The notes under the pieces were generated by a model. That model was given only the letters and a program-made list of their open reading frames with translations, did not search any database and was not told where the DNA came from. Positions 16,567 to 24,535 of a DNA stretch of 64,000 nt are shown piece by piece. Position 1 is the first letter of the stretch. Each line of letters opens with the position of its first letter. The stretch covers positions 1 to 64,000 of the forward strand of contig CAZLJE010000015.1 in assembly GCA_964559835.1 (NCBI GenBank), read 5' to 3'. The position numbers and the translations under genes were made by a program. This stretch comes from DAISJI01 sp964559835 (lineage in GTDB: Bacteria > Acidobacteriota > Terriglobia > Terriglobales > Acidobacteriaceae).

Positions 16567-19500
16567 TCACGCAGCCTCTGGCTGCTCTCCCCCGTCCTCT
16601 ACGACCGGCTTTTTCTTCCCCTGGACAACGCTGAAGAAGGTCGGCACGAAGAGCAATGTGGAGACCGTTGCAAACAACAAGCCGCCGATCACGGCACGCC
16701 CCAAAGGTGCGTTCTGCTCGCCACCGTCGCCCAAGCCGAGCGCCATCGGCACCATGCCAATGATCATCGCCAATGCTGTCATGATGACGGGCCGGAAGCG
16801 CGTGAAACCTGCCTCCAGCGCAGCTGCCATTGCATCTTTGCCTTCGCGCATCTGCTCCGTAGCAAAGGTGACGACCAGGATGCTGTTGGCGGACGCCACG
16901 CCCATGCACATGATCGATCCGGTCAGCGCCGGTACGCTCAAGTTGGTCTGCGTCACCAGCAGGAACCACGCGATCCCCGCTAACGCAGCCGGTAAGGCGG
17001 TGATCACGATGAACGGCTCCATCCAGGATTGAAAATTCACTACCATCAGCAGGTACACCAGCACGATCGCGAACGCCAGCCCACCCAGCAGCCCGATGTA
17101 CGAGGAGCGCATCGTTTGGACCTGGCCCCGGATGATGACCTGCGATCCGCGTGGCAGGGATCTCGAGTTCTGATTCACGATGTTCTGGATATCGCGTGCC
17201 ACGGCGCCCAAATCGCGCCCCTGCACCGAACCGAAGATGTCAATGACCGGCTGTACGTCGTAATGCGATATTACCGGCATGTTTTCCGTCCGGCTGGTAC
17301 TCGCCAAGCTGCCCAGGATCTGCGGTGTTGCCCCACTGGGACCGGTGATAGGGACGTTTTGCAGGTCCTGCAAATGTTGAATGCGATACTGCGGCGTTTG
17401 GGTCGCGATCGAGTAACTCACGCCATTTTGGGGGTCAAGCCAGAAGGTCGGGGAGGTCTGAAAGCTGCCGCTGAGCGAGACCAGGAGGCTGGTCGCGACG
17501 TCGCGCTCTGTGAAGCCCACCTGCTGTGCCTTGGTCCGATCGACCGCGATGTTGAGTTCTTGTCTGTCGGTCGGTTGCTGGATATGCATATCGACGGTTC
17601 CCGACACGTAACGAACCTTCTGCAGCAGTGAGTCGGCGAATTGCTGGTTACCCTGGAGATCTCTTCCGGTTATCTGGATGTCCACCGGTGATGGCAAGCC
17701 GAAGTTAAGGATCTGGCCGACCATGTCGGCAGGCAGGAAAGAGAACGTGGTGCCGGGAAAGTCGCGGTTCAGACTAGCCCGCAAATCGTGGACGTAGTCG
17801 GGGGTCGGCCGGTGCTTGGGCGCAAGGGTGACCAGGATGTCGGCATCGCCCGTGCCGATTGGAGCTGAATTGCTGTAAGACAGATTAATGCCGCTATACG
17901 GTAGCCCGATATTGTCGATAATGGTCGCGATTTCCTGCGGCGGTATCTGCCGGCGGATTGAATTCTCGATCTGGTCGCAAAGACGAGCGGTTGCCTCAAT
18001 CCGGGTTCCGGTGCGGGCGCGTATGTGCAACTTGAATTGGCCGGCATCGACCGCGGGGAAGAAATCCTCTCCCAGCCACGGGATGATGACGACCAGCGAA
18101 GCCATGCAGAAAGCGATAACACCAAGCAGAAACGCGCGCCGGTGACGCAAACAACCTTCCAATGCCGTGCGATACCGCAGGCGTAACCGTTCGAACGCCT
18201 CCTCGAAACGAACCTGCAACCGCACCAGTGGATTGCGGCTCGTGGTTCCCTCATGCGCAGCTCCGAACTTCTGTCGCCGAAGCAAGTACTTCGCCATGGT
18301 CGGAACTATGGTCCGGGAAAGAAAGTAGGAGGCGAGCATGGCGAACACCACGGCCTCGGCCATGGGAACGAACAAGTAGCGGGCGACGCCCGTCAGAAAG
18401 AACATCGGCGCGAACACGATGCAGATTGACAGCGTGGATACGAAGGCAGGAGTGGCGATTTGCGACGCGCTCTCCAGGACAATATCGTCCATGGGCCTAT
18501 CGGGTTCTGCCTCTCGGTTTCGATTGATGTTTTCGACCTCGACCGTGGCATCGTCAACCAGGATACCGACCGCGAGTGCCATGCCACCCAACGTCATGAT
18601 GTTGATGGTTTCCCCCAGCGCGCTCAGCACGATCAGCGACGTGAGAATCGCGAGTGGTATGGAAACGGCGATGATCAGTGTGCTGCGCCAGCTGCCGAGA
18701 AAAATAAGGATCATCAACGCAGTGAGGCAGGCGGCGATAATGGCCTCTCGTACCACGCCGGAAATCGCGCCACGCACGAAAATAGACTGGTCGGCGACCG
18801 GAGTGATCTGCAATGCCGGCGGCAAGCCCGCCTTGATCTGCGGCAGCATCGCTTTGATTCCCGCGATCACATTCAAAGTCGAGGCATGGCCCGACTTCTC
18901 AACCGCGAGGAGAGACGCGCGGCTGCCATCCACCCGGACGATGTTGGTCTGCGGCGGGAACCCGTCCCGTACCCACCCGACGTCGTGGATGTAGATCGTG
19001 GTGCTTCCGACGGTCTTGATGGGCAGGTTGTTCAGCTCCTGGATCGTGTTCGGCGCGGAATTCAAGTTGACGTCGTATTCCAGCGCACCGATCTTTGCGG
19101 TGCCGGAAGGAAGGATGAGGTTCTGCACGCTAATCGCGTTCACCACATCGAGCGGCGACAATCCTTTTGCCTGCAGTGCCTCTGTGTTGAGGTCCACCAT
19201 CACCTGGCGTTGCTTCCCACCGTAGGGGTATGGGACAGCGGCTCCGGGGACCGTGATCAATCGCGTGCGAATGAAGTTCAGCCCCAGATCGTTCAATGTT
19301 TGTTCGGAGAGGCCTTTCCCCGATAGCGCCAACTGGATCACGGGAACCGTCGAGGCGCTGTACGTGATCACGAGGGGCGGCGTTGTGCCTGCCGGCAGTT
19401 GCCGCAACTGTGTTTGCGACACCGCCGTGACTTGGGCAACGGCTTGAACCACATTCGCGTTCGGCTGGAGAAACACTTTGACCACAGCAATTCCGTCCAG

Positions 19501-19755
19501 CGACTGAGATTCGATGTGTTGGATGTTGTCGACGGTTGTGGTCAGAGCGCGCTCGGTGATCGTCACGATCCGGTCGCCCATTTGCTGCGCATCCAGGCCG
19601 TTGTACGTCCAGATAATGCTTACTACCGGGATATCAATACTAGGAAAGATGTCGCTCGGCGTGGTCAGGATTGCAAGAATCCCCATGATGAGGATCAAAA
19701 TTGCGAGGACAACGAACGTATAGGGGCGCCGCAGCGCAAGCTTCACGATCCACAT
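16567..19755 (-). CDS. RND multidrug efflux transporter, AcrB/HAE1-like
   Basis: 1062 residues, the expected full length. It starts with a single helix (about 10-30), then the first porter domain, a six-helix bundle, a central loop, a second porter domain and a final helix bundle. Typical motifs are VGILVDDATVEVENI with the proton-relay aspartates in TM4, GEDFFPAVDAGQFKLHIRARTGTR, and a C-terminal FVPTFFSVVQGKKK. The ATG is 47 nt downstream of the start predicted from the sigma54 site. It drives proton-coupled export; the DGGEQ loop and other details do not allow a substrate call. Confidence 0.95.
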   Translation of the reverse strand: MWIVKLALRRPYTFVVLAILILIMGILAILTTPSDIFPSIDIPVVSIIWTYNGLDAQQMGDRIVTITERALTTTVDNIQHIESQSLDGIAVVKVFLQPNANVVQAVAQVTAVSQTQLRQLPAGTTPPLVITYSASTVPVIQLALSGKGLSEQTLNDLGLNFIRTRLITVPGAAVPYPYGGKQRQVMVDLNTEALQAKGLSPLDVVNAISVQNLILPSGTAKIGALEYDVNLNSAPNTIQELNNLPIKTVGSTTIYIHDVGWVRDGFPPQTNIVRVDGSRASLLAVEKSGHASTLNVIAGIKAMLPQIKAGLPPALQITPVADQSIFVRGAISGVVREAIIAACLTALMILIFLGSWRSTLIIAVSIPLAILTSLIVLSALGETINIMTLGGMALAVGILVDDATVEVENINRNREAEPDRPMDDIVLESASQIATPAFVSTLSICIVFAPMFFLTGVARYLFVPMAEAVVFAMLASYFLSRTIVPTMAKYLLRRQKFGAAHEGTTSRNPLVRLQVRFEEAFERLRLRYRTALEGCLRHRRAFLLGVIAFCMASLVVIIPWLGEDFFPAVDAGQFKLHIRARTGTRIEATARLCDQIENSIRRQIPPQEIATIIDNIGLPYSGINLSYSNSAPIGTGDADILVTLAPKHRPTPDYVHDLRASLNRDFPGTTFSFLPADMVGQILNFGLPSPVDIQITGRDLQGNQQFADSLLQKVRYVSGTVDMHIQQPTDRQELNIAVDRTKAQQVGFTERDVATSLLVSLSGSFQTSPTFWLDPQNGVSYSIATQTPQYRIQHLQDLQNVPITGPSGATPQILGSLASTSRTENMPVISHYDVQPVIDIFGSVQGRDLGAVARDIQNIVNQNSRSLPRGSQVIIRGQVQTMRSSYIGLLGGLAFAIVLVYLLMVVNFQSWMEPFIVITALPAALAGIAWFLLVTQTNLSVPALTGSIMCMGVASANSILVVTFATEQMREGKDAMAAALEAGFTRFRPVIMTALAMIIGMVPMALGLGDGGEQNAPLGRAVIGGLLFATVSTLLFVPTFFSVVQGKKKPVVEDGGEQPEAA

Positions 19756-19812
19756 ATTCGATGTTTGCGGTAAGCGTCAAAAAGGACATCCAGCCACCGC
19801 CTCACAATTTGA

Positions 19813-19828
19813 TGCACCTGCCTTGCCA
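19813..19828 (-). promoter_or_regulatory. Candidate sigma54 promoter of the RND efflux operon
   Basis: The minus strand reads TGGCAAGGCAGGTGCA, 9 of 11 consensus bases with GG-N10-GC spacing. Predicted start about 19802 and leader 47 nt. The intergenic region 19756-20149 has no gene; it holds two divergent sigma54 candidates and one dyad. Confidence 0.5.
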
Positions 19829-19956
19829 ATTGCTCCCGCGCACCACTGCCGCTACGGATCTCCGCTCTGAGTTTGGCGTGGCATCGCAATACGGCGTGAT
19901 AACGAGTGGCGAGCGACCATTCAGGAAGGCGCAGCTGAGTCGATATACCGCCGAAG

Positions 19957-19972
19957 TGTCATTTACGTGACA
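19957..19972. promoter_or_regulatory. TGTC-N8-GACA dyad between divergent sigma54 promoters
   Basis: TGTCATTTACGTGACA, extended by one more pair to GTGTCA-N6-TGACAC. Centred about 109 bp upstream of the start predicted for the secreted-protein gene and 163 bp upstream of that for the efflux operon. Confidence 0.55.
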
Positions 19973-20047
19973 CGCCACGAACGTGCAGGGACTTCGGAGT
20001 TCGCGGGCCGACTGCGCATTTGTGAAGTCCTTCCAACGCAGCCGGTA

Positions 20048-20063
20048 TGGAACTGAAGTTGCC
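20048..20063 (+). promoter_or_regulatory. Candidate sigma54 promoter of the PFAF..PAG secreted protein
   Basis: TGGAACTGAAGTTGCC, 9 of 11 consensus bases with GG-N10-GC spacing. Predicted first base about 20074 and a 76-nt leader to the ATG at 20150. Confidence 0.5.
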
Positions 20064-20149
20064 AACTGACTTGGTGGAGTGGCTCCCGGTAGGTCATCAA
20101 AACACCCCACGGTCACACGACCTGCCGGAACACTCCGGGAGTTATAAAC

Positions 20150-20626
20150 ATGAAAATCCGCAATGCGATTGTTGCAATGTTATTGGCGGCTGCGATGGTT
20201 GCGCTATTCCTGCTGATCACGGCCGCTCTCGCCGTCGGGCAAACGAGAACGCCGGTACCTGCGCCTCCGATCGCAACAGCCCAAATCCCGTTTGCCTTCT
20301 GGATCGACGACATGGAATTGCCCGCCGGTGAATACGCCATCTATCCAGTGTCGGGCACGGACACACTTGTTTTGTTGCGAAACATGAAGACACACGCCGA
20401 GAAACAAGCGTTTCTCCTACCGACAGGAAATCCGGTTCCAGCCGGCGATTCCAGGCTCGTCTTTGTGACGCGCAACGGCCAGCATTTCTTGCGTGAAGTG
20501 TGGAAGGCGAACGGCAAAGCCATTCTTACGTCGCAGGCCGGGATCAACGTGCTACCAACCGAAGTACGAACCGAGGTCCCTCTGAGTGCCCGACCCACCG
20601 TAAGAAATCTCGCAACAGAAGAGTGA
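20150..20626 (+). CDS. Small secreted protein of the PFAF..PAG type
   Basis: 158 residues. An unusually long hydrophobic signal (about residues 8-30) ends near ALAVGQ. The mature part opens with AQIPFAFWIDDMELPAGEY, the same motif as the protein at 13280-13696, so the two genes are paralogues placed on either side of the efflux operon. Function unknown; predicted beta-rich. GGGAG lies 8 nt before the ATG. A hairpin overlaps the stop codon. Confidence 0.75.
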   Translation: MKIRNAIVAMLLAAAMVALFLLITAALAVGQTRTPVPAPPIATAQIPFAFWIDDMELPAGEYAIYPVSGTDTLVLLRNMKTHAEKQAFLLPTGNPVPAGDSRLVFVTRNGQHFLREVWKANGKAILTSQAGINVLPTEVRTEVPLSARPTVRNLATEE

Positions 20627-20648
20627 GGTCCGATAGTTCGGACCTCAC
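20623..20648. terminator. Bidirectional terminator hairpin overlapping a stop codon
   Basis: GTGAGGTCCGA and its exact complement around a TAGT loop, between two convergent genes. The first arm contains the TGA stop of the secreted-protein gene. GTTTCC follows, a weak T tract. Confidence 0.7.
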
Positions 20649-20670
20649 GTTTCCGTTAATACTTCGGTTG

Positions 20671-21240
20671 TTACGGATGGGCGATGAAGTGCGCCACCTT
20701 CTTCCCCGCCTGCTCCGTGTAATGGACTGTGACCTTCTCACCGTTCTTCGCGACGTATTCGGTACCTTTGACCGCACCATGTCCGGTATCCACGATTGCA
20801 TCCTTGCCGACGTGGTAAGTCTCTTTCGACCCGTCATCAGCCGCTACCGTGATCGTGTGTCCTGCCTTGTCGGTACCTTCGACGGTCCCTTTGCCAACCT
20901 CCACGGCACCTTTGCCGACGTCGTCGATACCGACGGCGGTCTTCTCAGCACCTTTCCCGGCGTAGCGTACGACAACGTGCGTTCCTTCTTTCCCCGCAAA
21001 GTAGGTGTCCACGGCGCCGGTCTTGACCCCCTCCGCTCCGCGAACGGCTGTCTTACCGGTGAACTTGAACACCTCCTCGGTTCCGTCTGCAGTCTTCACG
21101 GCGATCGTCTTGGCCGCTGAATCCACGCGCGTGATAACACCTGCGGTCGCGTGCACCACTGCGAGTGCGGGCGCGGCGCTGATCATGATCAGCACTGCAG
21201 TCAGCAGGGTTGAGGAAACAAGACTCTTCCTGGATATCAT
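20671..21240 (-). CDS. Secreted beta-rich protein with an internal duplication
   Basis: 189 residues with a clear signal peptide (ending APALAVVHA). The mature chain contains two similar halves of about 70 residues. Each begins with a G-x-I/V-x-x-x-D-x-A-x-x-T-I-x-V strand, continues through an acidic DG turn (ADGTEE, DDGSKE) and a lysine-glycine loop, and ends with a V-x-V-x-Y strand (HVVVRYAGKG, KVTVHYTEQAG). I do not recognise a named family; the pattern resembles small OB-like or SH3-like secreted domains. It lies 14 bp after dps and is probably co-transcribed with it. Confidence 0.7.
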   Translation of the reverse strand: MISRKSLVSSTLLTAVLIMISAAPALAVVHATAGVITRVDSAAKTIAVKTADGTEEVFKFTGKTAVRGAEGVKTGAVDTYFAGKEGTHVVVRYAGKGAEKTAVGIDDVGKGAVEVGKGTVEGTDKAGHTITVAADDGSKETYHVGKDAIVDTGHGAVKGTEYVAKNGEKVTVHYTEQAGKKVAHFIAHP

Positions 21241-21254
21241 GATGTATCTCCCTT

Positions 21255-21887
21255 CTATGCCGCATCAGTACTGGTACCGACGCTCGGCTCTTCGGCCTCG
21301 ACCAGCGGCATCTGCACCAGATGCTCGCTCAAGAACCAGACTTGCAGTTCATTGGTTCGCAGCACCTGGCTGACGAGAAGATCGTTGGTTCCATCGTCGC
21401 CGAGTTCGGAAGCACGCCGCGCCTGCTTGCGGACCTCGCGGATGATGATTTGATGAGCGTCCAGCAATCGCGACAGTTGCACCGGAACCTCTTCCCGGCC
21501 GCGGGGCGGGCGCTCGATACGTGTGGTCTCTGCCACGTCGGGAGCCATGGCAATAGTGACGCCGCCCAGAAGTTGGATCCTTTCCGCGATCGCGTCCACC
21601 AGTTCGACCTGCTCTCCGAAGTGTTTGTCGAACAGCAGATGGAGTTGGTAAAACGTTGGACCCGCAACCTGCCAATGCGACTTCTTGTACAGATCGCGCA
21701 GCGTCATGGTATCGGCGAGTAACTGATTCAGTTGTTCGGTCATTTCCAACCGTACGGGCTCTTCCAGGTCAAGCGGCAACATGTGACTTACGGTTCCGTA
21801 GGCCTGTATCTCGCGCGTACGCTGGTGAAGCCGCGGCTGCGCATTGATTCGTTCACTTCCGTCCTTGTGAACCTGCTTTCGTTGCAT
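21255..21887 (-). CDS. dps: Dps-family ferritin-like DNA-protection protein
   Basis: 210 residues with a polar N-terminal extension of about 45 residues before the four-helix core. The ferroxidase ligands of Dps proteins are present: H71 (KSHWQVAGP), H83 (QLHLLFDKHF), and D98 and E102 (ELVDAIAERI). It should oxidise and store Fe(II), usually with H2O2, and protect DNA in the cytoplasm; the basic N-terminal extension could bind DNA. AAGGAG lies 7 nt before the ATG. Followed at once by a secreted protein gene. Confidence 0.9.
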   Translation of the reverse strand: MQRKQVHKDGSERINAQPRLHQRTREIQAYGTVSHMLPLDLEEPVRLEMTEQLNQLLADTMTLRDLYKKSHWQVAGPTFYQLHLLFDKHFGEQVELVDAIAERIQLLGGVTIAMAPDVAETTRIERPPRGREEVPVQLSRLLDAHQIIIREVRKQARRASELGDDGTNDLLVSQVLRTNELQVWFLSEHLVQMPLVEAEEPSVGTSTDAA

Positions 21888-22087
21888 TCATGTTCTCCTT
21901 TTGCTCAGACTTTCTACTCACTCACATCCGTGCCGAGGGCGGGGAATCCGGCGTCCACTGGGTTGCCGGCATTCGGTAACGCAACTCATCGTCGGACAGC
22001 TTTGGAGCGACTCCATCCTTTTGTGCCAACCGCAATCGTGATCTATGCGGCTACCCTCTTTGTCGTTCGCTCGATCATGCATCCGCA

Positions 22088-22395
22088 TCAACGGACTAGA
22101 TTGACCTTTGCCAAGTCGATAACTTCATCACCGCGTCCGCTCAGGACTGCCCTGAGCATGAACAGGCCAAAGCCTTTGGCGTGCTCAAGAGTGATCGTCG
22201 GCGGCATCGAAAGCTCATGGCGCGACACCAGGACCTCGATTAACGCAGGGCCGTCATGCTCAAGAGCTTGCGAAATCATGGGCTGCACTTCATCCGGCCT
22301 TTCCGCTGTCAGACCAAGCTACTCGGAATGTGTGCGGCGATGGCCAGGGCGGGAACACGGCTCCGGTGACAGTCGTACAGGCCGTTGATCAAGTG
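22088..22395 (-). pseudogene. poxB: Remnant of pyruvate oxidase/dehydrogenase (poxB) with a large internal deletion
   Basis: Two pieces of one protein are joined. From 22395 the minus strand reads HLINGLYDCHRSRVPALAIA then AHIPSS, the region near residue 100 of ubiquinone-dependent pyruvate dehydrogenases. Right after it, shifted by one frame, comes LGLTAERPDEVQPMISQALE through HELSMPPTITLEHAKGFG to GRGDEVIDLAKVNLVR and a stop, the true C terminus with its lipid-binding tail. Roughly 400 central residues, including most of the FAD and thiamine regions, and the first 80 or so residues are gone. No start codon in frame. A sigma54 promoter and dyad lie upstream. Confidence 0.85.
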
Positions 22396-22708
22396 CCCGA
22401 AGTCGTCCAACCGTTAACTTGCAAGTGCACTTCCAGTCGCGCTACTGGACGCGCCGCGAACGTTTTCCTCAACACCTTTGAAATGTGAGTGCGATTCGGT
22501 ACCGGATAATCTCTCGTAGAAATCAGCTTCGTACATCCCTTCTTGGCTCTCTGCAGACTTAGACGGGGAGCGGGAGTCCCAGTGCGGCCAACTACCGGGT
22601 CTCCCGCTCTTCGGGAGGTACAGGAGGTAACAAACTGACAGCCGATGAATGCCGCAATGACATCAACGAACACTTGCGACGCTCACGGCTATCGTTACTA
22701 TCTTCTGC

Positions 22709-22724
22709 TGCAACAGGATTGCCA
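22709..22724 (-). promoter_or_regulatory. Candidate sigma54 promoter upstream of the poxB remnant
   Basis: The minus strand reads TGGCAATCCTGTTGCA, 10 of 11 consensus bases with GG-N10-GC spacing. Predicted start about 22698. The dyad at 22796-22811 is centred 105 bp upstream. Confidence 0.6.
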
Positions 22725-22795
22725 AAGACAGATGCTGCGACCGTTCACAAAATACTCATATAGGTTGCAGTTCGTGCGTCTTTGGACATTGACAG

Positions 22796-22811
22796 TGTCG
22801 AAAGACTGACA
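22796..22811. promoter_or_regulatory. TGTC-N8-GACA dyad upstream of the poxB-remnant promoter
   Basis: TGTCGAAAGACTGACA, a perfect match to the dyad in both half-sites. Confidence 0.55.
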
Positions 22812-22987
22812 GTGATGCCAACCGGCTGCCAGTGACGTCGCCTCACACTCCCTGTCGACAGGCTATGGCCAGGAAAATATCGAGGCGGCGCAGCGTCCGC
22901 CCCGTCGACGGTGGTATTCGTCAAAAAGCTGCCGACCGTCGGCGTCACCCTGTCGAACGGGCGACACGCCACGACAGCATTGGGAAG

Positions 22988-23605
22988 CTACTCGTTGCCC
23001 GGATCGATCAATGTGAGGTCTGTCTCAGGATCGTACCGCTTCTGTAAGGTATTCGGGTCCACGGTGACAAAGACTTCGAGCGTGGGGAACACAACGGCCT
23101 CGAGCACGTGCCCGGCTGTGGCCGTTCCGTCGCGGTGAGCCACGACCATGTGGGTGTGGACCACAGGCTTCCCTTGATAAAGCGCGATATCGCCGATCAT
23201 GGCCGCGACCTCGACCTGCTCGTTGATCGGAATCTCGCGATACATCTTCTTATCCTTATCGAACCACGCTAAGACCGCGCTGCTCAGCGCCCCGATAGCA
23301 GTAAAGTGAGCGCTCGTAACGTGGTATTTATCGGCAAAGTCCGTGAGCCCTGAGAATGCTTCGTCCCCTGTGGCGAAAATGACCGCGTACTCCTTCGTAC
23401 CATTCGTGCCGCTGATCAGCTGCACTTTCACCCCGGGGGCCTTCCCTCTTTGCACTGGACGCGACGGCGATGCGTAGCCAACCTGCGTTTGTTGAGTGCC
23501 GTGCTGACTCGTCTCCGTTGTACCTGACATTTCCATTGTTTGCGTTGCCGTGATCCCGGAAGTCAATACGGACCAAACAGCTATTACCAGGATTCTTCTC
23601 ATCAC
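22988..23605 (-). CDS. Exported PPC/DUF296-domain protein
   Basis: 205 residues. The N terminus is a signal peptide (about 1-20) and the C-terminal 140 residues are a PPC (DUF296) domain, with FTAIGALSSAVLAWFDKD, the GDIALYQGKPVVHTHMVV metal/trimer motif and the GHVLEAVVFPTLEVFVT end strand. PPC domains are usually cytosolic trimers, and the plant forms have AT hooks; an exported form points to another role, perhaps metal or ligand binding in the periplasm. It is the last gene of the operon starting near 26966, 12 bp after the dehydrogenase gene. Confidence 0.82.
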   Translation of the reverse strand: MMRRILVIAVWSVLTSGITATQTMEMSGTTETSQHGTQQTQVGYASPSRPVQRGKAPGVKVQLISGTNGTKEYAVIFATGDEAFSGLTDFADKYHVTSAHFTAIGALSSAVLAWFDKDKKMYREIPINEQVEVAAMIGDIALYQGKPVVHTHMVVAHRDGTATAGHVLEAVVFPTLEVFVTVDPNTLQKRYDPETDLTLIDPGNE

Positions 23606-23617
23606 GATACCGCTTTC

Positions 23618-24523
23618 CTACCTGGAAACATTCATCTCAACCAACTTTTCCATGTGGCGAATGACGGAAGAGAAATCGGCGCTCGGATCCTCTTTCAAAG
23701 CGGCGGAGTTCACCTTGAATGCTGCGGCTGTTGCGGGCAGCGGCAAGTTCGACGACCTGGCTGCATCGAGGACGAGCCCAAAGTCCTTGTTCATGAGTCC
23801 GACACCAAACTGCGGACTGTAATCGTCGCGTTCAGCTCTCGCCAGCTTTCCCACGTGGGCCGGCGCGACCACGGCAGTCTGAGACAGAACCTCGAGCAAC
23901 CGGTTGCGGTCGAGGCCAGACGATTCGCCGAGCGCGATCGCCTCCGCGACCGCCTGCATCCCGACACCCAGGAGTGTGTTGACGACCAGCTTCATGCTGG
24001 TTCCCGATCCAGAAGGTCCCATCAGAAAATAGTGTGCCGATAGTGCCCGGAGAATCGGCTCGGCAGCCTCAAATAGCTCGGGGTCGCCGCCGGCGAGCAG
24101 CGTAACCGTCCCCGCTTCGACCGCCGGAGTGCTGCCAGAGATGGCAACGTCCATGACATGGATGCCGTGATTGGCGGCCTCAGCCTGTAGTTCGCGGGAA
24201 GTGCTCGGCGAAACGGTGCTCATCTCCAGTACCACCGTGCCAGGTTGTGCGAAGGCCAGGACGCCTCCGTCTCCCAAATACACACTGCGAACTGCGTCGT
24301 CGTTCGTCAGGCAGGAGAGGATCACATTCACATGGGCGGCCAGTTCCGCTAATTTCTCCATCACGGCGATACCATCCGGCAGGAGCGCCTCCGCCTTGTT
24401 CAGGTCGCGATCGTATACGGCCATCGTGTATCCGTGATCGTGCAGGCGTATCGCCAGGCGGCTTCCCATTGCGCCCATGCCGATGAATCCAAGAGTTGCT
24501 GTTTCTGCTGCAAGAAATCGCAT
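23618..24523 (-). CDS. NAD(P)-dependent beta-hydroxyacid dehydrogenase family protein
   Basis: 301 residues. The Rossmann motif GFIGMGAMG is at 12-20, the substrate loop DVAISGS at 125-131 and the catalytic lysine K178 in GTSMKLVVN. These place it with 3-hydroxyisobutyrate, tartronate-semialdehyde and glyoxylate/succinic-semialdehyde reductases. The usual DAPVSGG loop is changed to DVAISGS, so the exact substrate is open. The gene sits in a redox/stress operon with an aldo/keto reductase. Confidence 0.85.
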   Translation of the reverse strand: MRFLAAETATLGFIGMGAMGSRLAIRLHDHGYTMAVYDRDLNKAEALLPDGIAVMEKLAELAAHVNVILSCLTNDDAVRSVYLGDGGVLAFAQPGTVVLEMSTVSPSTSRELQAEAANHGIHVMDVAISGSTPAVEAGTVTLLAGGDPELFEAAEPILRALSAHYFLMGPSGSGTSMKLVVNTLLGVGMQAVAEAIALGESSGLDRNRLLEVLSQTAVVAPAHVGKLARAERDDYSPQFGVGLMNKDFGLVLDAARSSNLPLPATAAAFKVNSAALKEDPSADFSSVIRHMEKLVEMNVSR

Positions 24524-24535
24524 ATTTTTACCTTC

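Larger units (their letters stand above)
22396..22987. other. 592-bp stretch without a convincing gene; holds a sigma54 promoter and dyad
   Basis: Frames here are short, arginine/serine-rich and without recognisable domains. A minus-strand frame at 22389-22673 begins 25 nt after the predicted sigma54 start but shows no family features and reads into the poxB remnant out of frame. A small hairpin (CTCCCG, AAGAG, CGGGAG) lies near 22606. The stretch looks like regulatory DNA plus the decayed 5' part of poxB, or an RNA-only transcript. Confidence 0.5.

Noticed and set aside
22389..22673. 95-codon minus-strand frame after the sigma54 promoter at 22709
   Set aside because: Composition is irregular, no family features, and it runs out of frame into the poxB remnant; noted only as a weak alternative.
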